Shown: positions 11,056-23,703, numbered from the stretch's first letter. The stretch is DNA of 64,000 nucleotides from Blasia pusilla (GCA_050084515.1 CM114271.1:2108001-2172000); one strand, 5' to 3'. Translations and numbers: made by a program. The notes: a model not told the origin generated them from the letters alone.

Positions 11056-11999
11056 TTATGCAACACTCAACTCACAAATCCTGCAAAAACTGCCTCACGC
11101 CCAAGCAAGCAAGCTTGCTTGCGCCTTGCTCCTTGCTCCTTACTTCGCCTCAAACGCCCACTCGCCCCGAGCTACCACGAGTTGCCTCGAAGCCTCGAAA
11201 CAACATGCTCGAGACATGCCCGTTCTTGCCCCGTTCGCCACGCTTTGCTATGGAGAGAGGCCCAGACAGGGCGCCTCCAACGGGATAGGCGTCTCCAACA
11301 ACAGACGAGTCACCAACCAACCAGCCCCTCCGATCTGCTGTCCACCATAGCCACACCTTGAGCTAGTCCGCAAAATTTTGACCAACGATAACTCCACAAA
11401 TCCTCGACCAAAATTGAATCTATTTCAACGAGAATTCAATTGGTCACCATATTCCATACATGCGTATTGGCAACATCGCAAGCACAATGGGTGCTAGAGA
11501 GCGGGATCGGATGTTGTGCGAATCCACATCGTCATACAACATACATCGTTGACATACCAGACTCACATACATACATAACATAGAGGAGAGCATACACAAA
11601 CACAAGTGTACCACAACTGAAATCCGTGAAAGATTCTATACGTGTGTAAAACACGTATAGAATCACATACAATCGAGCCAAACCCACTCCACGATGGGAG
11701 AATCCAGGTCGAAGCTTTCGAAAACCACCATAGCCAAGAGCTCTACTCACTACCAAGGCTAACTCCCAACGCAACACGCTCAACTCAAAGAACTAACTGT
11801 TCTTTGAGTACACTCCACACTATACCCTCCAACCTAAGGGTGGGCCCTATTGGAAAAGTCACCCTCAACGGAGTAACCCCCAACCCTATGTATGAAACCG
11901 CATCCCTACCTACACACTAAGGCCCTACATAAGGTATGACCTCTACTAGCACACTATACTCTATGACATAATCCGTATGGTCATGACACGGATCCTACA

Positions 12000-13350
12000 A
12001 CGAGCCAGATGGTTTTGGTAGGAGGGGACATATATGTTGCAAGTTTGGGAGGATGGTAGAGTGCGTGTAGTGCCCCATCCTTCGTAGAGAGCACGTTTGG
12101 TGTGGTATGCCCACAAGGAGTTGGGTCATTTTGGAGTGAAGCGCACATACAACTTGCTCCAGATACAACATTGATGGCGAGGCATGCAGACTGAGGTTCA
12201 ACAGCTTGTTGCCATGTGCATGGTGTATGATCAAGTCCGAGCATCGTTCAATGCTCCGACTCCACACTTGCATCCACTTCCGATCATGGGTTTAGGTTAT
12301 AGATGGAGTTTGGATTTTGCAGGACCTTTGCCTTTGACGGAGCGCCATAGTCATTATGTGTTGTTGATGGTTGAGCACTTCTCGAAATGGATAGATTTGG
12401 TTGCATTGCCTGACAAAGCAAGTGAGGGAGTAGCATATGCCTTCCTAGATTGAGTTCTGAGTCATTACGGCCCACCAACTAAGGTGTGACACAGCAAGGT
12501 ACAGAGTTTTGCGGGGAGTTTCAGGCCTTGTGTGATCAGGCGCTGATCAACCCACACACCACTTCGCGTGATCATCCTGAGGCAGATGGACTAGCGGAGA
12601 GGGTTGTGCAGATGGTGAAGAGAGGATTACGCAAGTATGGCTTGCACAGAGGTCACCTAAGAGATTGGGACCTTCAGTTGCCGTGGTTGGCGATGGGATA
12701 CAGATTCAGCAGGCAGGCATCCTTAGCGTCTTTCTCACTGTACTTGCTACTTTATGGCTGAGAGCCAGATTTACCTACGGCCATTCGTCGAGATATTGGT
12801 GAGGTGTTGAACCTTGATGACCTTAATGTATGGATGCGAGCATGTTCTTAGAGGGCTGAGTTGTTTCGGAGAGTGATGCCCATGGCGTTTAAGAACTTGG
12901 CGATTGCGCAGCATCGGCATACATTGAGGTATGTGACTATTCGGGGAGGTGGTTATCGACCTACTATCCGGAGGTTTCATTAGGGAGACTATGTCTACTT
13001 GCAACAAACGGCACCTACCATGTTGGATGTGACTGGTGGGTGCACCATCTTGAGAGTGCATGAGATTTTGCCATCTGATGTTCTCTTATTGGAGGGACGC
13101 GATGGTATGGTTTGGAAGGACCATATGCATAACTGTGCACCATGTCATCTTCCAAACATTGACGATACAGTTGATTCAAGCTTAGCAGTAGTTCCTACAT
13201 GCTTGCGGTGTATGTTGTGTGGTTCGGCCCGTGGCGCAACCACTATGCTAGTCTGTGATGGGTGTTTCAGAGGATGGCATATGGCATGTCTCACACCACC
13301 TCTTACTAGGGTTCTTGAGGGACGATAGATGTGTCCTAGATGTACATAGA
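12000..13350 (+). pseudogene. Ty3/gypsy integrase remnant with C-terminal PHD finger
   Basis: In order: an integrase zinc-binding region (12105-12240; His, His and Cys present, last Cys replaced by Tyr), catalytic core with SLDFAGPLP (about 12310), a strand reading TQQGTEF near 12485 where Asp is expected but Gln is found, then HPEADGLAER with the catalytic Glu. A C-terminal region follows (GEVLNLDD to GRDGMVWKDH), and then, where many plant gypsy elements have a chromodomain, a PHD finger (about 13205-13350): CMLC, CDGC, WHMAC, LTPPL and, past a TAG, MCPRC. Stops and frameshifts disrupt it. A second, related copy lies at 57215-58079. The family is expected to make the integrase that inserts element cDNA. 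Confidence 0.75.
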
Positions 13351-13530
13351 GTAGGGAGTTCTAGATTCCAACTTGTGTTTGTGACATGGATGACAAGAAG
13401 GCAACTAACGATGGGGCCACATGAGCACTCGGCCTTTTTGCTCTTAGCGTCCGACAGATGTATGTCATTGTAGGTAGGGATAGATGGCTATCTCGAGTTA
13501 GAGGGACCTAACCACCAGCTAGGGGGAAAA

Positions 13531-14290
13531 TTGGAGATATTTTGGTACTTCTTGTCTCATTTTTTAGATACCATGAGTTAGCATGGAACCGTGTGTGTTT
13601 GTGTGTATGTTTGGCGATAGCGATGTATATTGTATAGCGATGTGTATATGCACGACAATTATCACGATTTTTTTTTATATATCGGAGAGATCTGGTAGAG
13701 TTCCTTTGCAAGTAGAGGAGGACAGGCTCAAGAGGTCGAGGATGACCTGCAGAAGTCACATGTTTCCCCTTCGTTTTGGCTCATTTGGAGCCATATAGAG
13801 AAACTTACTATTCGGGTAAGTTTCCATTTAGAGCATAGTTGAATTTCTACTTTGGGAAGTAACCCTTGACCTGCTACAGTAGGTCAAGAGCCAAGGAGGT
13901 GACCTACGAACATAGGTTACCGAGGAGAGAGCTTGGGAGAGGGAAGGGGGTATACCTCAAGGAGAGAGAGCTTGAGAACTCATTCTCTCTTTATTGAACC
14001 TCTTGGCACAAGATGGCGGAGTTATGGTCCCTTCCCTTGTGAGTGTAACCCAAACCTCTCATTAGGAGAGTGGGTTTGGTTTGACATTGAGAGAGAGTGC
14101 ACACATTTGAGAGTTATGGTGTTGAGAAAGATTGGATCTACTTGATTTAATTGGAGATATTTTGGTACTTCTTGTCTCGTTGTTTGGATACCATGAGTTA
14201 GCATGGGATCGTGTGTGTTTGTGTGTATGTTTGGTGACAACGATGTATGTTGTGTAGCGATGTGTATGTGCACGATAGCTTGAAGATGTG
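13531..14290 (+). repeat. Probable gypsy LTR material with an internal direct repeat
   Basis: About 170 bases after the PHD-finger frame, a purine-rich AGCTAGGGGGAAAA (about 13515-13530) precedes TTGGAGATATTTTGG. A stretch of roughly 130 bases starting there recurs at 14151, 620 bases later, with the same GGTACTTCTTGTCTC and GTGTGTTTGTGTGTATGTTTGG. The layout fits polypurine tract then LTR, with the repeat being either two LTR starts (a solo or tandem LTR) or an internal LTR repeat. Similar sequence is seen near 36150-36260. LTR length and target-site duplication were not determined. Confidence 0.45.
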
Positions 14291-15168
14291 TAGTTGAAGG
14301 TATGAGATCCAAACTTGGAGTGGAACCCTTGGAGGATATATGTAACATCACCCAATTGAAATGACGGAGGCAATTCGAGACAATGCATTCCTATTGCTAT
14401 CCTAAAGGGGTGATGGATTAATGGTATCCCATCTAAATCATTTATTTGTGAGTTTTTCTTTCTTTCTTTCCTTCTTAGGACGGGCCAAGTTCTCTAACTA
14501 TATCATTGTTGCTCGAATTTATATCCATATTATAATTGGAAACCATATATGCATAATAAGAAAAACTATCAACAAGCTTGCAATTTTTTCCCTTAATTCA
14601 CACTTGATATTTTGAAAAGGAAAAATGAATGTAAGAGGGAATGTAAGAGGAGTACGAATTTTTAGACCTTTATGGAATGGTGGAACTATTTACGGGAGTG
14701 GGGTATTATTTAAGTTTTAATTGAAGAGTGGAATGTTATTATTTCTTTCAGATCTGAGAAAATAGAAATTATTTAAATTTTAAAATGAAAAGTATGATTC
14801 ATTAAAAAAAATTCCTCAAAAGGGAAGAATAAGAGATCCTCAAGTCTCTCACATAATCAAAATATTTTAAAGGCAATCTGATTCTTTCAAATGGAAAGGC
14901 ATACTATTTTACGATAATGCAAAAATGTCTACCATCCTAAGATAAAAAACTTAAATATGCATATGGGAATGGGACCCACTTATTAGTGAACCCAAATAGG
15001 GGAGAGCTCATCCACTCACTAGTCAACACCTCTTACTTCCTATCTCATTAAAAGCAAAAGAGCCCAACACTTTCATTCTCTTTGAGGAAAATAGGGAATG
15101 GCTGAGAAAACATAGGACATATGAGAACACGAACAGAATTTTGCTGGTGCTGAAGGGCCGGTCCAGCT

Positions 15169-18008
15169 ATGGCGGCATTGGTGTCGCTCGGGTTGGGATC
15201 CTTGGCTTCGCGCGGTGCAGCAGCATCCTCATGGCAGAGCTTCAGCCGTGTGCAAGCAACTCGCCAGCGCCAACCAGTGAGCTTGGCAGTGAAATGCGCA
15301 GGTAAGAGTTTGTCAGATGCTGTGTCTCCAGAGAGCAGAGCGGACAAGAGATGATGGTGGACGGTTTCAGGATTGCGTTTGGTTTGGACTGTCCGCTATG
15401 GTGCTGCAGTGTCCGAATGAATGAAAGAGTGAGAGCTGTGCAGCGTTTGAGATTCTGCTTTAGGGAGAGGAGAGAAGAGGTAGAGGATGGTGATGGTGAT
15501 GGTGTTGCGTTTGGTTTTGGTAGTCCGCTTTGGTGCTGCAGGGTATGAATGAAATAGTGCGAGATGTGCAGCAATTCTGATTGTGCTGTAGGGATTGGGG
15601 TTGGGGGCGCGAGTTCTGAGAGCAACTCGTTGTCTGGATGAAATGTGGCTGGAATGTTCGGGTACGGAGGTGTTGAGTGCTGTGAATAAGCGAGAGAAGC
15701 CTTGAGAGGTAGGATCAGTTCGGTTCCTGTTGCAAGCATTGTCTTAGTGTAATATCTCTGGCAGCAACTCGCTTTGTGGATACAATTGAGGATGTGAATT
15801 GGAGACGAGTGGCGAGTTGCCATTTGAGGTAGGAGCTGCTCGGTTCCTGATGTCAGCCTTTGGCTAAGTGTGCTATCTCTGTGAGCAATTTGCTTCTTTG
15901 CCAATTGTGAAGATCCGTAAAACTCAATTGTCAGTTCTTCTCCGTCGGAAATTTTCTTTGTGGATACAATTGAGGTTACGTACAATATCCACTACGGTTG
16001 TGCAGTGAGTTATGTATTTTGGCGAATTTTCTTTCTGTTGCGCATTCATGCTGGAATCTCAGCTCTGCACCTTCACCTAATGGCGAAGACCTGTGAAACG
16101 CAATTGCCGGTGGATTTCTGTCAGCAATTTGCTTATTTGTGGATATAATTGAGGCTGAGCACAATATTGGCCACCACGGTCGTGTAGTGAGTTGTCTGTT
16201 TGGGCGAATTGCCTTTTTGTTGCGAGTTCTGAGTTTTGCAGCTTCACCCAATTATTGGTGAGGACCTGTGAAATGCAATTATGGTATGTCGAGTCTCGAG
16301 TCTCCGGTGGGAAATTGCTCATGGAATCCAACTTTCACGGTAGATGATTGTCCCGGAGAGACCAAGTCACATTCGTGGAACGAGATTGGGTCGGAAAGAT
16401 TGCCGGGTCTGGCACTTGAATTCGCCAGAGAGCAGACATGTTGATTTTGAAAGTTGAGGGGTTAGCCATCATCTGACTTTGCCTCAGCGCGTGATCCGAT
16501 TGAGATTGGATCTCTATCATTGAACTCACTCCTAGGTAATGGATCTCCATGCGGTTGTAAATGGCTGACAATTAACCAGCCTGCTGATAGCGATTTTCTT
16601 GTGTCTTCTACTGACTATACGCTGTTAACCGCTCTTAGCTGTTTGAGCAGAAAGTTTCCCGACCTCTTAAATCCTTGAGATGTGGGCTCTTCAATCCATC
16701 TTACCCAGAGGTAATGTAGGTGACGTTGTCAACATGGGTCACAGTGGGACTCAACGCCATAATCTGAGCGATAACTTTGTGAGTGAGTGAGTGATAGCCT
16801 AATATTTATAAACGTTGTACACATTTGAAAAGAGGAGTTGCACCTCTTACAGCTTTGAATAGAAAATTGGGGACCATTTTCGTTGGTTTGAAGGGTGTCT
16901 GAGGGCCCTGATCGATTTGGTGAGACCTCTTAGCTGCTCTGCTGTTTTACCCTACTGAAACTATTGAAATTATCGGAATGTAGAGTTGAAAGACATTCGT
17001 TTGTGTTTTTGTGCGTTTGTTTGTGTAGCGGTGGTGCAAACAGAAGTTTTGACAGAGGGACCGTCGAAGGTTGAGCATGGAGCATGGATGACCTTTGTGG
17101 AGCGTGTGTCTGGAGAATGGGATGGTTATGGAGCTGATTTCACGCCCACAGGTGAGCCACTGGAGCTTCCCTCTTCAGTGGTTCCAGATGCCTTCAGAGA
17201 TTGGGGGGTGGAGATTCATGATTGGCAGACGATGTGCCCCACTCTAGCACACGAAGAGATTGATAGAAGTTTCACATACAGAGTGATTCGCTTACTCCCT
17301 ACGGTAGGCTGTGAAGCAGACGCTGCCACTCCTTACTGCATCGAAGAACGGGACCTGGAGACAGCTGAAAGCTATGCCTTCCATGCCAATGGTTCCTACA
17401 CTGCAGTGTGGCCAGGGAAGGGAGTTACTAAGAACAACCCAGAGCCTGGAAGAACTGGAAAGATTGTGATTCGGGACCTCGACTGCAAAGACCACTGGGA
17501 GATCGAGCACTGCCTAGTGAAAGAAGGTGCATCCACAAGATCTCGGGCAAGAATACTGCAACAATTCAAGATTGAGGAGAACACAAATCTGCTGAAATTG
17601 AAGCACATGACGATGTACCTTGAAGAATGGGAGGGTCCATTTAGAAACGGAGAATCTCTTGGAGGTTGTTCCACCAGTGGATCTAGTTTTGCTACAACCG
17701 ACCGTCTCCAATCTGCTCATTTGGCTGGGAGCTGGCATGTGGAGAGCTTCTTTGCTGAGGGAGAAGAATCTTCACGCAAGCAGCTACTTTCACAACGTTC
17801 AGCAGATGTTGAAAGAGCAGATGCATGCGGCATAGTTCCTCTTCCCAAGAACTTGTGGTCCACGGTGAAGGCCTCTGAGAATTTGAGCTACTACACCATT
17901 GAGGCTGGATGGCTGGTCACTCCTGATCAGACTATCGTATCAACATGTGAATATCTGCCCACAGGCCAATTTCAGGTGAGAGGCGTACACCCGAAATGTT
18001 CTCGATGA
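15169..18008 (+). CDS. Plastid-targeted conserved protein of unknown function
   Basis: Exon 1 (15169-15301) starts with ATG and encodes 44 residues plus one base. They are rich in Ala, Ser and Arg with no acidic residue, typical of a chloroplast transit peptide, and end at CAG|GTAAGAG. Exon 2 starts at 17029 after TTTGTGTAG, in matching phase, and stays open to the TGA at 18006-18008. The body (HGAWMTF, EWDGYGADFTPTGEP, EDWQ-like EIHDWQTMCP, HANGSYTAVWPG, DHWEIEHCL, LAGSWHVESFF) resembles two-lobed lipocalin/calycin-like plastid proteins, but no function is recognised. A donor-like CAG|GTGAGA at 17973/17974 suggests a further exon that I could not place; if so, the last 11 residues are intronic. 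Intron 1 is 1.7 kb and contains repeats. No frame damage is seen, so the gene is likely active. Confidence 0.7.
15370..16265 (+). repeat. Degenerate repeats inside intron 1 of the plastid-protein gene
   Basis: A roughly 135 bp unit with GTCCGCTNTGGTGCTGCAG is present at about 15370 and 15507. A roughly 180 bp unit, with GACCTGTGAAA(C/T)GCAATT and GTGGATA(C/T)AATTGAGG, occurs about three times at about 15900, 16080 and 16258. They sit between exon 1 and exon 2 and do not keep an open frame. Confidence 0.55.
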
Positions 18009-18149
18009 AGTCACCATGATTTTTGCATTTTCATGGAGATCATTGATTCTCAGCCATTGAGGACAGTGGTTGTGGTGACTGCTCAAGACGTGATCACATC
18101 CTCCTCTCCTGTCCTCTCCTCTCATCATCATCTCTCTCTCTCACAATTG

Positions 18150-18950
18150 CAACCAGGGCGCTGGGTCTATGGTCGCAAGGCTACAACAGGCACTACTTAA
18201 TGAGTACAGTCTCTCACAATTGCAACAACTGCGATAACCTCAGACTAGAGTTCCCTGATAGAGCTAGCTCATCCAAGGCCCTACCTTCATGGGTCTATGG
18301 TCGCGAGGCCACGACATGCACTACTTAATGAGTACTCTCTCTCTCTCAAAATTGCAACAACTGCGATAACATCAGATTAGAGTTCCCTGATAGAACTAGC
18401 TCTTCCAAGGCCCTGCCCTCATTGGTCTATGGTCGCAAGGCTACGACAGGCACTACTTAATGAGTACACACACTCTCTCTCTATCCATTGGGGATCCCAA
18501 TCAGGTAAAGTAAATAGTGTGGTGAAGAGTTTCTTGGCTGACACTTGGAAGCTCCGCACCGACACGTTGTTCGGTCAGCACTCACACTTTATGAGAGTGT
18601 CTCCCTCCTCTCATATGGTACCTTCTTCACTTGCTCCTTTCTCTACACCCATCCCAGTCTCAAGCACGGGGCGCGGGGTCTATGGTCGCAAGGCTTCGAC
18701 AGGTACTACTTAATGAGTACTCTCTCTCTCTCTCTTTCTGAGAGTGTCTCCCTCCTCTCATATGGTACCTTCTTCACTTGCTTCTCTCTCTACACCCATC
18801 CCAGTCTCAAGCACCGTCCAACCAGGGCGCGGGGTCTATGGTCGCAAGGCTACGACAGGCACTACTTAATGAGTAGTGTCTCTCAAAATTGCAACAACTG
18901 CGATAACATGAGACTAGAGTACCCTGATAGAGCTAGCTCTTCCAAGGCCC
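18150..18950 (+). repeat. Five copies of a 45 bp module within larger irregular tandem repeats
   Basis: The module GGTCTATGGTCGCAAGGC...ACTACTTAATGAGTAC appears near 18166, 18292, 18425, 18677 and 18833. Three copies are followed by CTCTCA-AATTGCAACAACTGCGATAAC and a GATAGAGCTAGCTC stretch. Two others are joined to a second unit (GAGAGTGTCTCCCTCCTCTCATATGG) near 18593 and 18740. It lies in the 3' region of the plastid-protein gene. The origin is unknown. Confidence 0.8.
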
Positions 18951-19029
18951 TACGCTCATGGTCATTGGTTTCATGGCTTGCAAGAACCACGCCCAGATTG
19001 ATAAATTCCCGCACAGTTTTATGAAGGTT

Positions 19030-21238
19030 AGGGAATATCTACTTGAAAATAGGACCTCCTGCTTTCTGCCATTCCTGCTCAAGTGTTGCATAATTGCAAA
19101 TCAAAATTCCATGGCCCATTTGAGTCCTAGGGTTTAGGGTTAGTAGCTCGTTGTGTCTTATAATTGATGGGTTCTCCCTTCCTCTTGTATCCATGGTGTC
19201 TTTCCTTTCTCGAGAAGACAATAGAACAATAAGACGTGCAATTAACTGCTTGTGGAGGTTGCTTTTCATGCAATGTTTTAGGTTTCCAACATCAGGTTTG
19301 AGCAAAGGAGTTGATGGTGAAATAAAATCCATCAAACACTCCAAACTGCAATCCCTATGGGAATATCAAGTCTGCTATATGGACCAGTGTAACATTGTAG
19401 TTCTATACATGAGGAGAAGGCTCTTCTTCCCCAGACTACATAGCGGGATGAACTCAGGCAAGGGTAAATTCCAACCGATCTTTCAGTGTGTGATACTCGA
19501 GTTCGGACGATGACCTTTGTTTTCTAGCTGATCAATTGGAGAAATAGAAGCATGTTCTAACCAAACGAGTTAATATGGATTGTTGGTTTGGGAATTGTGA
19601 ATATGACAAGCACGCGGTGGGTTGGTATGTCTTTAACAAACTCACTATCACAATGAGTGTGAAAGACTTCAAAAGAAATGCCTTGGAAGATTGGATGGTA
19701 GAATAGAATTCAAATCTTGGTTGCATGCACCATTGATCTCCTACATGAGTACGTCGGCCATAATGGCCTCTCGAAAGTATTCAACTCAATTATATGCCCA
19801 AAGGAAGTTTGGCACAAGAACCACAAATGGTTTCTCCAACCAAGATCCACTACGAGGTGCTCATGCAGGTATTGATTTACCTCTATCAAATAGGGCATGA
19901 TTATTAACAAGGTGTTCGTGCAATTGTGGATTTTCCCCTCTCAGGGTTTAGGGTCCGCGGACATGTCCATGTCTGTGCGGGCTTGGGTTCGCGTGGCCCA
20001 CACCCGAGCGTGTCGCATAGAGCCGGGCTGACGGAGCCAGCACCCGTTGGGTGGCCCATCAAAGCCGGCAACTAGGCGCGCACAAGGCTTGCACATGAAA
20101 CATACCCTTGGTTTCACGAATTCTTGTGTCCCATGTACTTTACAAGGTCAAAATTCACAAGCTTGCATATGCACAAACACAATGCAAATTCAATAGTGCA
20201 CCATCCATAAAATTGACTCTAACTATATTTATATTAATATATTTTGAATATTATATTTAATATGTCCTATAGATATAATTTTGAGTAATGCTATGAAAGG
20301 GAAGTTTCTCCCTATGTCCTAGCATAACATTCATTCCCAATCTGATTAATAAATATTATAATTTCTTGTCATACTTATAGCTACCTATGTCCTAGCATGA
20401 CATTTATTCCCAATATGATGTAGAAACACTAGAAAATACACATCGTGCTTATAGCCAAGAAATATAAGGCCAATACACTCCAAATTCATATGTGTGTGAT
20501 CTTGATATAAATCTTGCTTCGCTCCTTACAAGAGGAACAAGATCAATACAAAAGCATAGTTTTGTTGTAATGCACAAGGGATGCCACTCTTTGGCCATGA
20601 TATCAAAATATGGGATCCTAAGTGAGCTTCTTGAAGATTATTCACCCCCACCCCTCCTTTCTTCAACTTAGTAAAAAAGCATTTCAACACACAAAAACTC
20701 CATCATCTTGTATGCCCTTGCCCTAGCCCTAACAAAATGATGTTGCTTATAGATGCTACACATGTGATTTTTAAATCTGAATTATTTCCTTTAAAAAAAT
20801 TAGAATTGATATCGACAAACAATATCACTCATGTAATGGGTGATACTGTTAATTGTAACCCAAAATGATTATGCTATTTTTTTGCCAAAAACTCTTTAGT
20901 ACTCAAAATTATGACAATATGCATATCGCATATCTACACATCGTGATGAAGGCGACATTGGAAAAGGGCGCTATTAGGATATCCCTATGAGGGCCACTCA
21001 AAAGGATTCTTGCACATGTGTGGATCCAAGAGCCATTAGAGATCACACCTAAGATATGTAATCAATACAATTTTGTTTATTAAAAAACCTTTTTCAAAGA
21101 AATAGAGAGTATGCACAATAATCCCACCTTCTTGTCATTAGAAATTGGAAAAACCCCAAAACAGGAAGCAAAATAAAGGTTAAATAAAAATAAAATCAAC
21201 TATCCCCATTACTAGTGAGTAAATCCAATTTCACTTAA
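19030..21238. other. Intergenic, no gene recognised
   Basis: No convincing coding frame, RNA gene or long repeat was seen. A GC-rich patch at about 19945-20090 (CCCACACCCGAGCGTG, GCCGGGCTGACGGAGCC) stands out from AT-rich surroundings and may be an older inserted fragment. The stretch 20100-21230 is AT-rich. Confidence 0.4.
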
Positions 21239-21560
21239 CTAGTATGTTGCCCATGCGATACACGAGTACCAGATTTTCCCCTTAATTTAATCACTTTTAA
21301 ATGACACTCATAACAATAGAAGAGTCTCAAGAGGACAAGTGTCAACATTGTCAATAGAAGGGGCTTAAAAGCGCATGTGTCAACACTTGAGAAGGGTTTC
21401 TTCTAATGCCATGCATGGGAGTGTAGGGACTAATCATGTTGCACACAAATTTTTTTATGTTGCCTATAGAATGGAAAACATTTTCTTGTTGCCCGGTTGC
21501 CACATGTCAAGCAGAGAGGTGTTTGCACATCAAGAAAGCACTCTCCAATAAAAATATAGA
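21239..21560 (-). mobile_element. Helitron-like non-autonomous element, possibly nested
   Basis: On the minus strand the element begins TCTATATTTTTATTGGAGAG at 21560 and ends in CTAG at 21239, between A and T. Near the 3' end CCCATGCGATACACGAG resembles the Helitron 3' hairpin. A second terminus-like sequence (GAAGGGTTTCTTCTAA) inside suggests that one element lies inside another. No coding capacity. Confidence 0.55.
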
Positions 21561-21789
21561 TTATAAAAAAAACTTAAAAGAGAACAAAGAAGGGCAATAA
21601 TATCATGAGAAGGGAAGGAATCAAGAAATCCAAAAAGAAATACAAAAGAAAACAAGCAAGGCAAGAAGCCAACAAAAAACCAACTCAACAAGCTACACTA
21701 TTAATAACTAGAAACAAATATGGCAAGAATAGTAGTAGTTGGTCAGACATGAATGGACAAAAAGGTGCACGACCCCTAGCCACTTAGGC

Positions 21790-23365
21790 TTGACGTATCA
21801 ACACCAATGGTTGTACACATTGTAAAGCCACCAAGACACATTTCTAAAAATAAGTTGTGACTACGAAGAGAGAAGAACTATCTGAAGGGGCACACTGGTG
21901 ATCTTTGAGGGAATGGTAAGCATATGTTTTCTGGAAAGTATCCAAAGATAGATGTAAGTGACCAAATACTTTCCCTGCAAAAGAAATAAGTCCCTCGGTC
22001 ACATATATCATCATATAACTTAATCCCATGATTCTTTCTATTGCATCGGCCATAGAACCTTTACTAAATATACCTTGACAAACCAAATCAGAATGCGGTG
22101 GATAAACCATCACCACATCATTTGATAGATGAAAACCACCTCGAGAATTAACAAGATCAACTCTTTGACAAGAGTTTGCTTGTGTGGTAGAAGATAGGAC
22201 ATATATCTACTCTTACCCAACGATATACATTGTGGTACGAGCCATCGATGCTACCTCTAATCACATCAAAGGTTTTTGTTTGTTCTCCATCATGTGCATA
22301 TTAGAGAATGTGGTACTCTTTGGATCAATATATCCCCCCTATACACCATTCGACATACTTAGAAGAGAAGGATGGGGAAGTCTAAGGCATAACCACAAAG
22401 TTTCCAAGAATATACTCAAAGGGCGAAAAATGGAAGAAGAAGAGGATTTGTAGTAAGCCATGTCTGTGACTGTGTATTCCTATATGAACACAAACAAGCT
22501 CAATGATTGTCAGAGAATATCTTAGAGAGAATGTTGGAAGAGTCGATTTGGTGCAAATTCTCATAGATACGCCCTTGAATTTTATTAAACCCTTTTGTAC
22601 CAAATGAATAAAAGGAGGTATAATTACTTGTGTAGCAAGAGGAAAAAGAACTCGGGAAGATCTCAATTTTTGTTTGAATAATAGATTCATCCCTCCTCAA
22701 TATAGGCAATATGATCCATCAAGATATGTGCATCTCCTTGGAGAAACTTGAAGTCATAATCCGAGCAACCAAAACCTAACTTCCTAAACAAGTTGGTTAT
22801 GCATATGGGATTGTGGAGGAAAGCTCCACGCCTCCCAAAAAAAAAGGCAAGATAGTTTGTCTTGAAGCCAAGATACCAACATCTCCGTCAAATATGTCAA
22901 GACCCAAAAGTTGATCGGAAGTTGTCATGATAGAAGTGTTAAAAGAGATCAAACAATGTAAGAAATCTAAAGTAGGGGGACAAGTGTGAAGAAGGTAGAA
23001 GAGATGTTGTAGAAAACATTAGAGAGAATCCCATAAGCCACTTGGGAATCCCCCCAATGAAATAACAAATGAAGCCATTTTATATTTTTCAAAAGAGCTT
23101 CATCGAAGAACTTGTAGACATAATAAATAAAACAAATTGGGACCCTAAGAACCTGAACCTCTTCGATGCAAATGGTAAAATAAGGAATAGGTGGGATGAA
23201 TGTTGAGGGAAGGCATGAAGGAGAGGATATTCAACATTCACCAAGTTGGAATTTAAGGTAAGAGTTGCTTCACACAATGGATATAAGAAGAACCACTTTA
23301 AAAGGAGGACATATTAAATGGCATCATAAAAAATACAAGGGAAGAGATAAAATTTAATTAATAAA
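21790..23365 (-). mobile_element. 5'-truncated degraded copy of the 42.7-46.2 kb retroelement
   Basis: Minus-strand frames match the C-terminal half of the element at 44560-46130 in order. Matching segments are LLHAFPQHS (about 23220), LRSSRVLFPLATQ (about 22640) and the nuclease-like region with YPPHSDLVC, VFGHLHLS and VVTTYF (22116-21844). Similarity at the DNA level runs from the equivalent of about 44570 to about 46130 and stops near 23365, as expected for a 5'-truncated target-primed insertion. Numerous stops show that it is dead. It is diverged from the other copy, so the two are not a recent pair. Confidence 0.75.
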
Positions 23366-23506
23366 TACATGACGATCAATATATAAGATTTACTCTAGGC
23401 AGATGGGATGCTTCCATTAAAGTCTTAAACTTCTTTGCGAAAAAGTGTTTAATTTTAGAACTTTCCGCTATTTCATCAGTGTGGGAAAATTAAATTGATC
23501 AGTCAA

Positions 23507-23703
23507 TCTATATTATCATGGGAGGGTGCCATCTTGATTCGCAAACACCTTTATATTTGACAAGTGACAAGTGGACAACAAGAAAATGTTTCACATTTCA
23601 CGGGCAACTAAAAAATTTTGAATTTGTGTACAACATCATTTATCCCTTCCTTCACCTTCATGCACTTTTTGATTTCCCATACATGGCTCGAGCATCTTAC
23701 TAA
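23507..23703 (+). mobile_element. Helitron-like non-autonomous element
   Basis: Starts TCTATATTATCATGGGAGGG directly after an A, and ends CATCTTACTAA directly before a T. A weak hairpin (CCCATACATGGCTCGAG) precedes the CTAA end. These are the 5'-TC, 3' hairpin plus CTRR and A|T target rules of Helitrons. Length 197 bp, no coding capacity. It lies 300 bp upstream of the PBB gene. Confidence 0.65.

Noticed and set aside
11044-11361. Three overlapping plus-strand open frames of 76-127 residues
   Set aside because: The region is GC-rich with few stops in all frames, and the peptides show no family feature.
15242-15985. 247-residue open frame on the minus strand
   Set aside because: It lies opposite the transit-peptide exon and repeat-bearing intron of the plus-strand gene, has no recognisable domain, and its repetitive parts mirror the intron repeats.
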